A stretch of DNA of 64,000 nt from Mesorhabditis belari (lineage: Eukaryota > Nematoda > Chromadorea > Rhabditida > Rhabditidae): positions 310,001-374,000 of the forward strand of contig CAUEEP010000925.1 of the NCBI GenBank assembly GCA_958450365.1. Reading direction: 5' to 3'. The position numbers and the translations under genes were made by a program. Position 1 is the first letter of the stretch, and every line of letters starts with the position of its first letter. Positions 32,001 through 42,009 of this stretch are shown in pieces. Below the pieces are notes generated by a model. That model ran no database searches, had not been told where the DNA came from, and saw only the letters and a list, made by a program, of their open reading frames with translations.

Positions 32001-32264
32001 TTGGGAGAATGGATAGGGGTATGAAAAAAATAAACAGAATCCTATTAGTTCATTCAATACTTTACTGATGTACATATTTCATTTTAAACAGCGATTTTCT
32101 TGTTGGAAGCTCAATAATTCACACAGATCTACACAGCCAGAGTTAAATGTTCGAACTTAGCTAATCCTAACTGCACTATGGGTAGATTTAAACCTATAGG
32201 TAGATGACTAAAAACATACAAGCCTAAAAGGTCTCTCTGTGTATAGATGCTTTTATCTGGCTGG

Positions 32265-32690
32265 TCTTATAATCTTAGTATTTATATTTTATCTTTTCAG
32301 AAGCAATTTTTTCATACAGCTAGCCGTTGTGCCTAGACTAAACAGCTAATCCTTGAAGATTCAGCTCTGAACTGAGCTCTGTGAAACACTACATCTAGTC
32401 ACACTTATCATTTGGCAAAGTTTATTTACTTTTAAGTCCTTGAGTTAAGTTTTTAAGTAAAAGCCCTTATTAATGAAGACATATCAAAGAGTCGTTGTTA
32501 AATAATCAAGATGTACAGAGAGCCAAAATTGAATTTTTCAAGTTATATTGCAAGATAGGATTGGTCGAGTCAAGAAAAAAATATTTTTGGGCTGCGTTTG
32601 AAAAGAGTCGGGGTCTTGAACAAGCAAGGCCTTATCTCTCGCTTTTATTCATTCGCCCTATCAAACTGCCATGTATGATTTTAGATTTGT
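32265..32690 (+). repeat. Interspersed repeat R3, copy 2
   Basis: Same order of words as copy 1 at 12390-12800, over about 420 bases. No coding capacity. Confidence 0.6.
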
Positions 32691-33176
32691 CTTTCTGAAA
32701 CTGGCTTTGTTCAACGATTAACGAAGGAAACCCCTTCGTTTTGTTTTAGTGCTATCTTTGGGACGTTAGATGAATTTTTATGACTAAAAAGCGTGGGATG
32801 AATCATCGCATCTACCATTCATGCTGCAATGTTACTTAATTCTTTGTAGGCGTATCTTTTTCAAGTTCGTGTATATTGATCTTGTTCATATGTCAAAACA
32901 ACTCGAAAGGAAAGTTAACCTTAGCAAAAAATACTAAAAATGTTTTTGAAGGCGAAGCGGTCATCTGTTAGACGTTTTGTCCTTTCGGCGACGAAGATAC
33001 ATAAGCTCATGAAGGATAAGAATTTTAAAAAAAACCTTACAGTTGAACTTTGGTTTTAACACAATTCAACTGAAAAATCAGGCTCAATCATTTTATCCGT
33101 AAACGGTGGTTAAGCTTTGAAGCTTTGGAAGAGAAGAAAAGACATTGCTTTAAATGCAAATCTCAAAAATAGCTTT

Positions 33177-33481
33177 TGACCGGGGAAGATCGGCTTGGCT
33201 TATTCTTTTCTGCGCGGTGGGCGGCTTTGTACTCTTTTCGGAATCGAGTTCCGTGTTTTCTTTTTTAACCGGACTCCCACACTCTTCCGCTTGGGGCCTT
33301 GCCTTCCCGGGCTGGGGGGTTCTTTCTTTTACTCTTTCATCATTGGACCGCATATCCTCAGAAATCCGGTCCCCCACAGGTGCGTGGGGGACCGAGAACC
33401 CGCAAACCGTAAATGTTGTAAATAAAGCTTCTTCTCATGCACATTTGGCTTGACGTCGGGTTCGGGCTTTCCCTCTCAGCA
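33177..33481 (+). mobile_element. Probable solo or broken LTR
   Basis: A GC-richer block begins TGACCGGGG and ends CTCTCAGCA, with an AATAAA at about 33420. Six bases after the end lies TGGCGCC (33488-33494), the usual start of a retroelement primer-binding site complementary to a tRNA 3' end. No gag or pol is recognisable downstream, because at 33815 an NPPRPIC fragment starts. The left border is a guess from the TG...CA rule. Confidence 0.4.
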
Positions 33482-33486
33482 ACCCA

Positions 33487-33814
33487 TTGGCGCCTTCTCC
33501 CAAAGTTGAGAGTGAGAATCCGCTTTCATCCTTCGTCACAATACGGGGTAAAAAAAGATTTGCACTCGTATTAAGAAAGATGAGCAACACTGATTTCGGA
33601 CACATTGCCATTTTTGGGTGTTCATTAAATCATGTGGAATCCAAGTCTCTAATACGGTTTAAACCCAACTGTATGCAATGTTCGAGTCTTATTGGATGGT
33701 CAACTGATAACTCTTCTACTATTTCGCGAAAAGAAAGCCTGGATGACCCTCCGTTCGACTTTGAAGATTCAACCCCAGAACGGAATTTAACAAACCAGTT
33801 TGCACTTGTCCTTC
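33487..33814 (+). other. Open stretch after the LTR, unknown
   Basis: A 110-codon frame without ATG runs here. It could be the start of a retroelement gag region, but no motif such as a zinc knuckle is visible. Confidence 0.2.
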
Positions 33815-33960
33815 TTTGAATCTTGAAAAAATACTTGGTGCTTCTTTGTAGAAATTGTCACTTTCAACAGGATTTTGTGTTCCGAGTTTATCTCGTATTA
33901 TTCTAGAGCCGATATTCCAAACTCTATCTTCATAATATATTTCCTTTCTTCAGTTCCAAA
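33815..33960 (-). pseudogene. Module G: N-terminal NPPRPIC fragment
   Basis: The minus strand encodes WNIGSRIIRDKLG, then SDNFYKEAPSIFSRFKE, matching residues about 45-78 of the module E domain. Both ends stop abruptly, one at duplicated 3' flank and one at the LTR-side sequence. The upstream peptide is frameshifted. Confidence 0.55.
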
Positions 33961-33964
33961 CATA

Positions 33965-34438
33965 TCCAATAAATTTATTTGACTATGGATGCAAATGAAT
34001 ATCTACAAAACGAAAAAGAAACAGAAATCCGTTCAAAAGTCAGAGGAAATAGTGGAAAAATTAAAACTAAGTAGTGAGTAGGTTTGGACACATTAAACAT
34101 AGTCATGTTTAATTTTTCAGAATAATTCTGAAAATATTTATGAAGATTATAAAAGTTTCATTGCAATTCCCCTTTTGGTGAAAATCTGATTTCTCTTATT
34201 TGTTTCTCCGAAAATTGCATTTATTACTGACAGGGGACAGAAAGTACGTTTTATGGACGTTTTTGTAAACATTTCAAAAATAAAGAACGTTCTGGTTTAG
34301 ATAAGCACTTTATTGATCTGGAAAAAAAGGAAAGAAAACAAGTAGCATAAAGACACATAAAGTTCAAAAATTTCAGAAGTAAAATACAAAATCGAGAAAT
34401 TGTGAAGTCGGGAAGACTACGGTTAGGATACAGAGCAA
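33965..34438 (-). repeat. Duplicated 3' flank of module F
   Basis: Matches the 3' flank of modules B, C and E (TTTAATTTTTCAGAATAATT, TTTTCACCAAAAGGGG on the other strand). Confidence 0.6.
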
Positions 34439-34873
34439 TCAGCATTTTTTTTCCTTTGTCTTTTTCCTAGGTAACTTCTTTATCTTCAACGACTGTGGGT
34501 TCGTGAATTGGCTATAGGAAGCCGAATACGGCACTCTCTCAAACCGAAGCCATTCTGATTTTGGATTCCTTTGATAATCAATCAAGCAGGGGTAGGGTGT
34601 CCATTCCCCACCCCTGCTCCAAGCATAAATTCTCTCATTGAGCTTTGACTCTTGAAAGTATTTTCTTAATACTCCAACATCGATATGATGAAGTTTCCTC
34701 TTGAAATCAAATCCAGCGATACTTTCCCCATTTTCATAATTATTTGGATGATCCAAGAGAATCAAAAATGGAATATCTAGGAGATTTTGACAACAAAGAA
34801 ATAGAAATGAGCCTTCCATGAGGCGAAAAGTCAGATTTCTAGCAGATCTTACACAATTCATGTAACTTCCCAA
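34439..34873 (-). pseudogene. Module F: C-terminal NPPRPIC fragment
   Basis: 145 codons reading FLFLCCQNLLDIPFLILLD, HPNNYENGESIAGFD, RKYFQESKLNER and a Lys-rich end, equal to the last 30 percent of the domain. The 5' end is cut at 34873 and unrelated sequence follows. The frame is intact, so the truncation may be recent. Confidence 0.65.
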
Positions 34874-35009
34874 CTTGTAACTTGAAACTTAATCACCTGC
34901 AACTTCAATAGTCTCTTTTTCACCCACGCCGAGATCGGCCGCTGTTTTTTCTCAAATCGAATGCATCTAAATTTAGGAAACTTATAAAAGTGAACGGTCT
35001 GTAATTTCT

Positions 35010-35845
35010 CTATTTGTTGACCCGCCTCTCTAAAAGATCACGCAGCTCGGAGTTTGAAGATAATCGGAGATCTCCAGGTTTTGTTGTTGAAGGACAAGCC
35101 AGTTTAGCTCTAAGGGCAATCCCACATCGGTGAATTCATCATAAAATCTTTTGCAACTTTCGCTTAAATAGTATAGTTTATGGGTTCATTAACCTTCTTT
35201 GAACGAGTTCTCGAATAACGAGTCCCATGCTGTAGACGTCATTTTTGGGTGAATTCTGCAATGCTGGGTAGAGTATAAAGGTAAAAGCAGTTTACTTGTA
35301 GAGATTCTTCCTTGGTTTTATATGGAGCTTTGTACCTTTCCGACCCGACTGCAGCTCTCCGCAAAAACTCCGCCGAAATTGTGGTGCAATCAAAATCGCC
35401 GACTTTTACTGAGAAACGCTTGGTGACCAAAATGCTAGAATCTGTTGAATTTCTCATTAAGAAAACTCAAACTTATTAGGTTTGACTTCACGGTGTACAA
35501 TATATCGATGATGGAGGTATGCAAAAGCTCAACAGCCCAAAAGATAACAACTTGGAGTGGAAATGCGACGTGTGTGTCGTCTCTTACTGAAACGATTTTT
35601 CATCTTATGAGAATCGCAAAACAAACTCACAAGATGCCAGGTCACCACGTTCGCAATGTTCCATGATAAACGCAAAGTCATTATTGCAAGCGGAGAATCC
35701 GAGATGGGAGACGATATTCGGATGTTGCAGGGTTCTTAATGCCTCCGACTCACATTTGATTCTCTCTTTTCGTTCGTCTCTCAGTCTTTGAATCAGCCCC
35801 CGTCCATATACATCTTTATACTTCGCACATTTGAGGACAGCAGGT
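35010..35845 (-). pseudogene. Divergent protein kinase with non-canonical catalytic motifs
   Basis: The exon starting at 35845 reads PAVLK (beta-3 Lys), ESEALRTLQHPNIVSHLGF and FAFIMEHCERGDLA. After an intron, a one-base shift precedes AFAYLHHRYIVHREVKPN, where the catalytic HRD is HRE. The next exon gives KVGDFDCTT (DFD in place of DFG), GSERYKAPY (APY in place of APE), then NDVYSMGLVIREL and LRLSSNSELRDLLERR. Exon borders match those of modules A-E. The shift near 35500 would break the protein unless it is a sequencing error. With HRE, DFD and APY it would be at best a weak kinase. Nearest relative in the window is the N-lobe fragment at 2.3-4.2 kb. Confidence 0.6.
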
Positions 35846-36059
35846 CTAAAGAAGCTGATGAAAGTTGACCTATCAAACTGTTTTTGAAAGACGCTGTAAA
35901 AAATTTATACGGACTAATTTACAATTAGGTTTTCTTGCCTTCCTAAGACATGGTTACTTTACTAGGCTCAAAAGATCGATTATTGGTAGTTTAGACAAGT
36001 TACTTTAAGGTTTTCAACAAACGACAAAAAACAAAAAAGCTTTTAGTAATTAATTCTCC

Positions 36060-36245
36060 AGGCATTCAAGTTCATGTCGATTCCAAGCATAAATTTCAAA
36101 CCAGATTCTTTATAGAAGTCTTGACAAATCTTTGCATCAATAGTGTAAAACTTTAGCCGTCGATCAAAGCAGGAAATTCGTTCACCGGGTGCATAAGCAA
36201 ATGGATCGTCCAGCAAAACGACAAATTCTTTCTCGGAGGCTTTTG
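36060..36245 (-). pseudogene. C-terminal fragment of the divergent NPPRPIC type
   Basis: The minus strand reads KEFVVLLDDPFAYAPGERI, then CFDRRLKFYTIDAKICQDFY and IDMNLNAW. It aligns with the ILLDDPELY...CFDFHLNFFTIEAS part of the gene at 5.1-8.3 kb. Upstream the homology ends next to repeat R2. Confidence 0.6.
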
Positions 36246-36329
36246 CTAGAGGATAAGTAGGAAACAGAAGGCTTTTTTTCTTATGTAATGTTTTTGTAAT
36301 GTTTCAGAAGATGTTTGTCCGCAGGTTGG

Positions 36330-37130
36330 CGTGAAAATCATCACCTGAAAACTTTTAAGATGTGGATCCGGATTGAACTCGTTGGGTAAATTAGGCAATT
36401 GGACCAAACAGTCAAATAAAATAAATAGTTGAACGAAATTTGGAGTTTTTGAAGTGAATTTTGGGTATTTTATTGAGCCGCAGAATGACAGCGTCAAGAA
36501 AGGCCTAGGGTTAGGCAATTGAACCGAGGGAGAAGGTGAGGCTGTGGCTGCAGAGGCTTACGCACCACTCCAAGGTACACGGTTGGAGAAAACTGACATA
36601 TTAAGGGTTAAATTGAGTCTCAAAGTGCCAATCTCTTTCGCCTCAAAGGAAAACTTGCCAAATCATTACCCAAGGGTTTTCCTCAGCACAAACAGTAGAT
36701 TTACTTGGTTTTAGAAAATTTTCCATTTTTTATCTCAGTGCCATTTCCCCCGAAAATCCAACTAATTGGGCTGAGCTTGCAAATTCTTAACATCGTTGTA
36801 CCGATTTAGTTTTAAAAAAGCCGAGATTTACTTAATTCTATCTTTTTTAGAGGATCACATTGGGAATTCCAATCGACACGAATGGGGGATCGGTTGTGAT
36901 TTGGAAAAGAACTCGAGAAGAAAAAGGGGATGAGAGAAGCGATTGGGAAAGGGAAATGAGAGACAATGAGTGAGAATTGATGGCAATTGAATCGAGGAGG
37001 GAAAGCAGACTGTCGGCAATACGGGTGAGTTGTGCAGCAAGTGGGCAATTGAACCGGATAAATAGAACGAATCAAGAAACAAAGTCACACATTTCTTTGT
37101 TTCACTGATGAAGTCTCATAATTGACAGGC
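36330..37130 (+). repeat. Interspersed repeat R2, copy 1
   Basis: About 800 bases matching 60090-59280 in reverse orientation, and 49020-49570 over the core. Key words: GAACTCGTTGGGTAAATTAG, TGCCATTTCCCCCGAAAATC, AACAGTAGATTTACTTG. No gene inside. Confidence 0.65.
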
Positions 37131-38499
37131 TTTAGGTTAGATCAGGCCTAGATTTGGTTTAAGAAAAATTATCTCTTAGATTTTTCCTTTTGCATTTTCT
37201 TTTCTATTTTTAATTTTTTCTGTCTGCTTTTTGTTTTTTTTTAAGATAAAAAGAGGCGGAGAATCAGATTTTTTTAGGTTTTACGCATAGAAACTCATCT
37301 TAGCGGTTTATTAAAGTGATTTCAACCAAAAATGAAAAACATTTTCCTTTTCTTTTGCCTCTCAAGTTCGAGTCCCACTCTCACCAAAATTTATTTGCTT
37401 TTTTAAAAAACTTTTCATACGTACTTTCAATGAATATTAGCGCTAAATTTTATGCACCTGTAGCTTTCAGAAATGTAGAAACAAATGTTAACTTTTTCTA
37501 TACTTCTCTGCTGCCTATGAAACTATGCTCTAGATCGGACGTAACATACATAAAAAACACCAACTTTGAACCAATTCTAGTTATATCTGCGTTAAATCAT
37601 TTACACTTTAAAAGAATTTTGTATTAAAAGAAAGTTAAGCAGCTAATGAAAAAAATCAAATTCCCTTGGATATACCCGATCAATACAGAACTGTTTTTGT
37701 ATGTAAATGAATAACTTTCTAGTCATAATCTCTCAGTTTTTCCTATACAAACAATTTTGCTTGCTTTGGGTTGTGTCTAGTGATGATGGCTGATATTTTC
37801 GGTTTATTATTAAGTGAAAAAAAGCTGCATGCAAACCGTTAGACAAAATGAACACTAGAAGTCTTGCTTCAAGGCAAAAGTTTACAGGTACGTCGAGTCA
37901 TAAAACAAACCAGACACCGATCCAGTGGTCTTGTGGCTAAATGGTGAACCTGGATGTTCTTCATTGCAAGGTATTGAGTTTTTATCATAAAAGCATTGGT
38001 AATGATTTTCTTGCGATTCGTGCGAGAGAGAGTCTCAAACTCAATCAATTTGGACGTGTAATAGCTCGTTCGAAAACTAATTAACAAGCGGATTCAATGA
38101 AAAAAAACCGCAGATTGATTCATTGCGCTTTAAAATTTTTACACAGTGTTTAGTAGAGATAATCAGACCCAAAAGTGCAAAAATAGCGTCTCCTCAGTTT
38201 TTCACTTAAAAATCTAGGGTAAAAACATGTTCATCGTGACCAGAGGCAAAAATTACCTCTAAAAAGCTTTTGGTAAGCTCATAAAAATAATGTTCATGCC
38301 TTGTTCAATATCATATCTAGACTTCTTGCAACTTCTTGAAATGAAAATATGTACATATATGTTCCCTAATTACCCTTGATTTTTAATTTTTACTTTCTTT
38401 TAAATAAATGGCCATGATTAAATAGAAAATAACATTATACAAATTTCTAATAATGAAAAAGGTTTTTTAATGTTTTTAAAAAAAAACAAAAACTTCTAC
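37131..38499. other. Gene-free AT-rich spacer
   Basis: One 103-codon frame (37316-37627) has no recognisable motif and is probably chance. Around 37905-37985 there are faint tRNA-like words (TGGCTAAATGG), too weak to call. Confidence 0.3.
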
Positions 38500-38572
38500 T
38501 GCTAGCGGATCCAAACCAAGATCAAAGAGTTTCGAGCGCAGGCACGCTAACCACTAGGCTACGAGCTGACTT
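38500..38572 (-). other. tRNA-derived SINE head or tRNA pseudogene
   Basis: On the minus strand TAGCCTAGTGG (A box) and GGTTTGGATCC (B box, two mismatches) are 33 bases apart, the spacing of a tRNA. The T-stem and acceptor stem do not pair well, and a T-rich tail follows, so it is a derived element and not a working tRNA. Confidence 0.45.
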
Positions 38573-38867
38573 TTCGGATGGCGAAAAGCCTTTCCGCCGG
38601 CAAAAATCAGTGTGCCAGAAATTCGAGAAAAGCCTTTATTTTTTCGAAATTCAAATGGCTGTAACTTTGCGCGTTTTGCCGATTACCGGTTTTTCAAAAC
38701 AGCTTCTGAACGTACATTTTCAGGCCTTTCTTTTTGCACCTACCTCATATTGTAACTCGCGGGTAACTTAGGAAGGTTCCCTGGTTAGTGTACAGTGTAC
38801 CTTTTCCAATATAATTTTTTTTCAAAGAAAGTTTCAGATAGACAGATTTAAGAGCAAATCGGGCAAT
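38573..38867. other. Spacer with a TE-like end
   Basis: Contains TTTTTGCACCTACCTCATA near 38740, similar to ends of nematode mariner elements, but without a partner. Confidence 0.25.
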
Positions 38868-39213
38868 TTGATATGGCGAGTGAATGAAAGCGAGAGATAA
38901 GGCCTTCCTTGTTCAAAACCTTCACTCTTTTCAAACGCAGCCAAACAATATTTTTTTGTTCGGCTCGACGAATCCTATTCAGCAATATGACTTGAAATTC
39001 AATTTTGTTTCTTGGTACAATTTAATTGTTTAACCACGGCTCTTCGATATATCTTCATTAGTAAGGGCTTTGAGTTAAAAACTTAACCCAAGGACTTGAA
39101 AGCAAATAAACTCTGCCAAATGATAAGTGTAACTAGATTTAGTCTTTCACAGAGCTCAGTTCAGAGCTGAAGCTTCAAGGATGAGCTGTTTAGTCTAGGC
39201 ACAACGGTTAGCT
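38868..39213 (-). repeat. Interspersed repeat R3, copy 3
   Basis: Inverted copy of 32265-32690 (CAAACGCAGCC, TTCAGAGCTGAA words). It ends at the boundary with the orphan exon at 39214. Confidence 0.55.
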
Positions 39214-39385
39214 GAATAGCGAAATTGTCGAATCCTTTCGCGAATTCTCTCCTTGCCACCTCAGCACTGTTGTAGACCTTGATCGTGAAGTCGGCCAGTT
39301 TGCTTTCTGAGATGTCTGCCATTGTTTGCTCCAGTTGAAAGTGACGAAGAGCTTTAAGGAAAGCCTGGGGCACGGGCTTTCATTT
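39214..39385 (-). CDS. Orphan coding exon, unknown
   Basis: The minus strand reads PQAFLKALRHFQLEQTMADI, then SKLADFTIKVYNSAEVARRE and FAKGFDNFAIQ, ending where repeat R3 begins. Composition is strongly protein-like and there is no stop, but I do not recognise the family. Probably one exon of a gene broken by the repeat, or carried with it. Confidence 0.35.
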
Positions 39386-40019
39386 CTTTTTTTTCCCACC
39401 GACTAACTGGAAAGAACCTATCTAAAAAAGCTCATGAAGCTCGTAGATCAACATCTGTAGGGGTGGGTAAGTCTACTGGTCATCAAAAACCTGCTACAAT
39501 TAAACCATATGAATTTCCAACCAAATTTCGCCTCCCCCTTTTTAAACCCCAAACTACAGTACTTCGACGCAAAATCAAATACAGTTGTAAAACTACAGTC
39601 AGTAAAACTCATTGTGACTCTCTGTAAAAAGTTTAACTCTGTTAAACTCCCTTAAACTCTTTTCTTGGTCGTCTATAGCATAATATTTTGTGCAGTTGGC
39701 TAGGTTAGGTTTATTGTTATCAGAACACTGAAAGCCCTCTGGGACTAAAGTAAAATTTAAGAAAAATAAAAGTATTTTATGAACTAATAAGATTCAGTTT
39801 ATTGTTATCATATCGCTCTCCTTTTCTCAAAACCCAGAATCAAACAATCTGTGAATAGAGTGGAAAAAAGAGAGAGCTAAGACACCGCTTTCCTGCAAAG
39901 GTCTTGCCCCCTCACCTTCTAACTTCATCATTCCAATTTCACCTTTCCAATTCTAATTTCATCTCCTCTTTTATATTTTATATTATTAGTTCTTTAGGTT
40001 AAAGCCTTATCTGTGAAAG
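39386..40019 (+). other. 5' flank of module D
   Basis: Bases 39780-39960 resemble the flank upstream of module A. Earlier part has no gene. Confidence 0.4.
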
Positions 40020-41210
40020 ATGACAACATCAAACCAAGTTGTATTGGGAAAGTGTATTGGGCAGGGAGCATATGGAGCAGTGTATGAATTGATTGGACAC
40101 GAACCGTTGGTTATTTTTGATCTATTCACTGCCATGTTCAATAAATAGTCTTTTTTAGAGGTTGTATTGTCCAATAAGCTTCCGTATTTAGTCCAGCTGT
40201 CATCAAATATATGTTTTGTGGCCATGAAGCACAATTGGAGATCTTCAAAAATGAATGTGAAGCTTTGAAGAACATCTATCATGTAAATGTTGTCCGATTG
40301 TATGGACATGTAGAGGAACGCGATAGAGTGGGAATTGTAATGGAATATTGTCACAAGGGACCACTCAAGGGAGGTTGGGATTGGACTGGTATTGTTATAT
40401 CTTGGAGTTTAGTGCTTCTTGATCCAACAATTGCCTATTCAATGAAAACTGTTCTTACCTGGGGAATCCAATTATTTGATGCCAGTAATCACATGTATCA
40501 GGAACACGGAATCATACATCGAGATATCAAACCAGACAAGTAGTTTTCAGTGGTATAAATGTCGAAGTTCAATTCATTTATAGCATTTTTGTGACCAATG
40601 ACTACCAGCTGAAGATTGGTGACTTCGGATTGGTAAGAGTAGTGGTAGATGGAACTGTTACGGGAACGTTTGTTGGAACGCCACGATATATGAGTCTACC
40701 TGAAATGAGAAAGGATGGGGTACAACGGGATTTTTATGAACGAATGAGGGAGGCTGATGTATCGGTTAGTTTTACATTTACATTACATTCTTTTCTATCC
40801 AAAGACAAGAAATATTTGTTTCAGAATTCCCATCGAAATGATGTCTACAGTCTGGGACTTGTTATGTGGGAAATCATCGAAAGGAGGTATTAATATTTGC
40901 CTATTGATCTCATTTGAAATATAACTAAGACTTCAAAACAACATTTTCATTATTTTAGAACCATTTTCACAAACTATGAGATCTTAGGAGAGTTTGATCG
41001 TGACCAATTATTATTTGATATTGCACTCAAACGTGTTACTGAAATCGAATCACCCGAATGTCAATCAGAAATTCAAAAAATCATCTTGAGGTTTGGTTTC
41101 AAGATTCTCTTTTATATTTTAAGAATCCATTTATCAGATGTGCTAATTTTCAACGTATTCATCGTCCACCAGCTTCTGAAGTCTAGGATTCCCTTGCTCA
41201 AACGCAGAAA
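40020..41210 (+). pseudogene. Module D: protein kinase domain with a late stop
   Basis: ATG at 40020 gives MTTSNQVVLGKC and a textbook glycine loop, IGQGAYGAVYEL. Beta-3 is AVIKYM (Lys present), alpha-C NECEAL (Glu present), hinge GIVMEYCHKG. After a 39-base intron come TVLTWGIQLFD, HRDIKPDN across AA|GTAATA, IGDFGLVRVV, GTPRYMSLPE, NDVYSLGLVMWE, TEIESPECQ and RPPASEV. A TAG at 41184-41186, where other copies have TTG or ATG, interrupts the last exon nine codons before AAA|GTAAGC. All catalytic residues are intact, so the kinase may work as a stand-alone protein ending at that stop. Confidence 0.7.
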
Positions 41211-42009
41211 GTAAGCTTCTCTAAAAGAAGTTGATTTTCAGGTTTACTATCATATTGGGCTGGATAGTTTGAAATCTCGTAAATTTCCTTTCACTCCTAT
41301 GGTCTTATTTTACCATTAAAATAGTTCAGATTTCCAGGGTTCATGAAGAATTCCTAAGAATACCAAGTATTAAGGTTTGAGAATCTTTTGTGGTAAAATA
41401 GTTGAGAACGGCCGCATTGAAGTTGACTTCTGTTCACATGCCAAGTAAATCTGTCATGTGTTCTATCACAAAAGAACAATTAGAAAAGCACTTCTTGGAG
41501 ATGATTTTCAAGCCGACCTGCGGAAAAACATCTCCAGAATAAGCGTTCTCTGAGTGAAAACTGCCTAAACGCCCACTCTCTGGCATACGGCCGGATATGT
41601 TTGGTACAATTACCCAATTATGAGGTGCTTTTCTACAAACTAGCTCGCTTTTCTGCGGTCTTTTTCTCGTTGTTGAACGACGAAATTTGCTGATATTTTA
41701 AGATTAGCAATTTTAAAGCTCCCGCTATATATTTTTGAAAGAAAGGAGAAATTTTGTGATGGAACACGGATTTACATGGCATTTGAACAGAAGCCAACTT
41801 CAATCCGGCCGTTCTTTGCTATTTTACCACAAAAGATTCTCAAACTTGAATACTTGGTAGTCCTAAGGATTCTAAATAAACCTTGAAGATTCTAGTTATT
41901 TTAATGGTAAAATGAGGAAATTTGCGAAGTTCAATACTTCCCAACCGAATAGTTTGGTAAGTTTCCTTTTTGTTGAAATTTTATACTTCTCAAATATATA
42001 AAAACCTAG
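41211..42009 (+). repeat. Module D fusion intron with IR1 sequence
   Basis: A 799-base intron, GTAAGC to CCTAG, with two facing IR1 arms. The SL1-like site here is weaker (GGTACAATTACCCAAT, 41603-41618). Confidence 0.65.

Noticed and set aside
33154..33453. 100-codon ORF with hydrophobic stretches, possible membrane protein
   Set aside because: It coincides with the GC-rich block that has LTR-like ends and a primer-binding site; overlapping frames are open too, which base composition explains.
37316..37627. 103-codon ORF in the 37-kb spacer
   Set aside because: AT-rich sequence, no motif, no splice signals, composition not protein-like.
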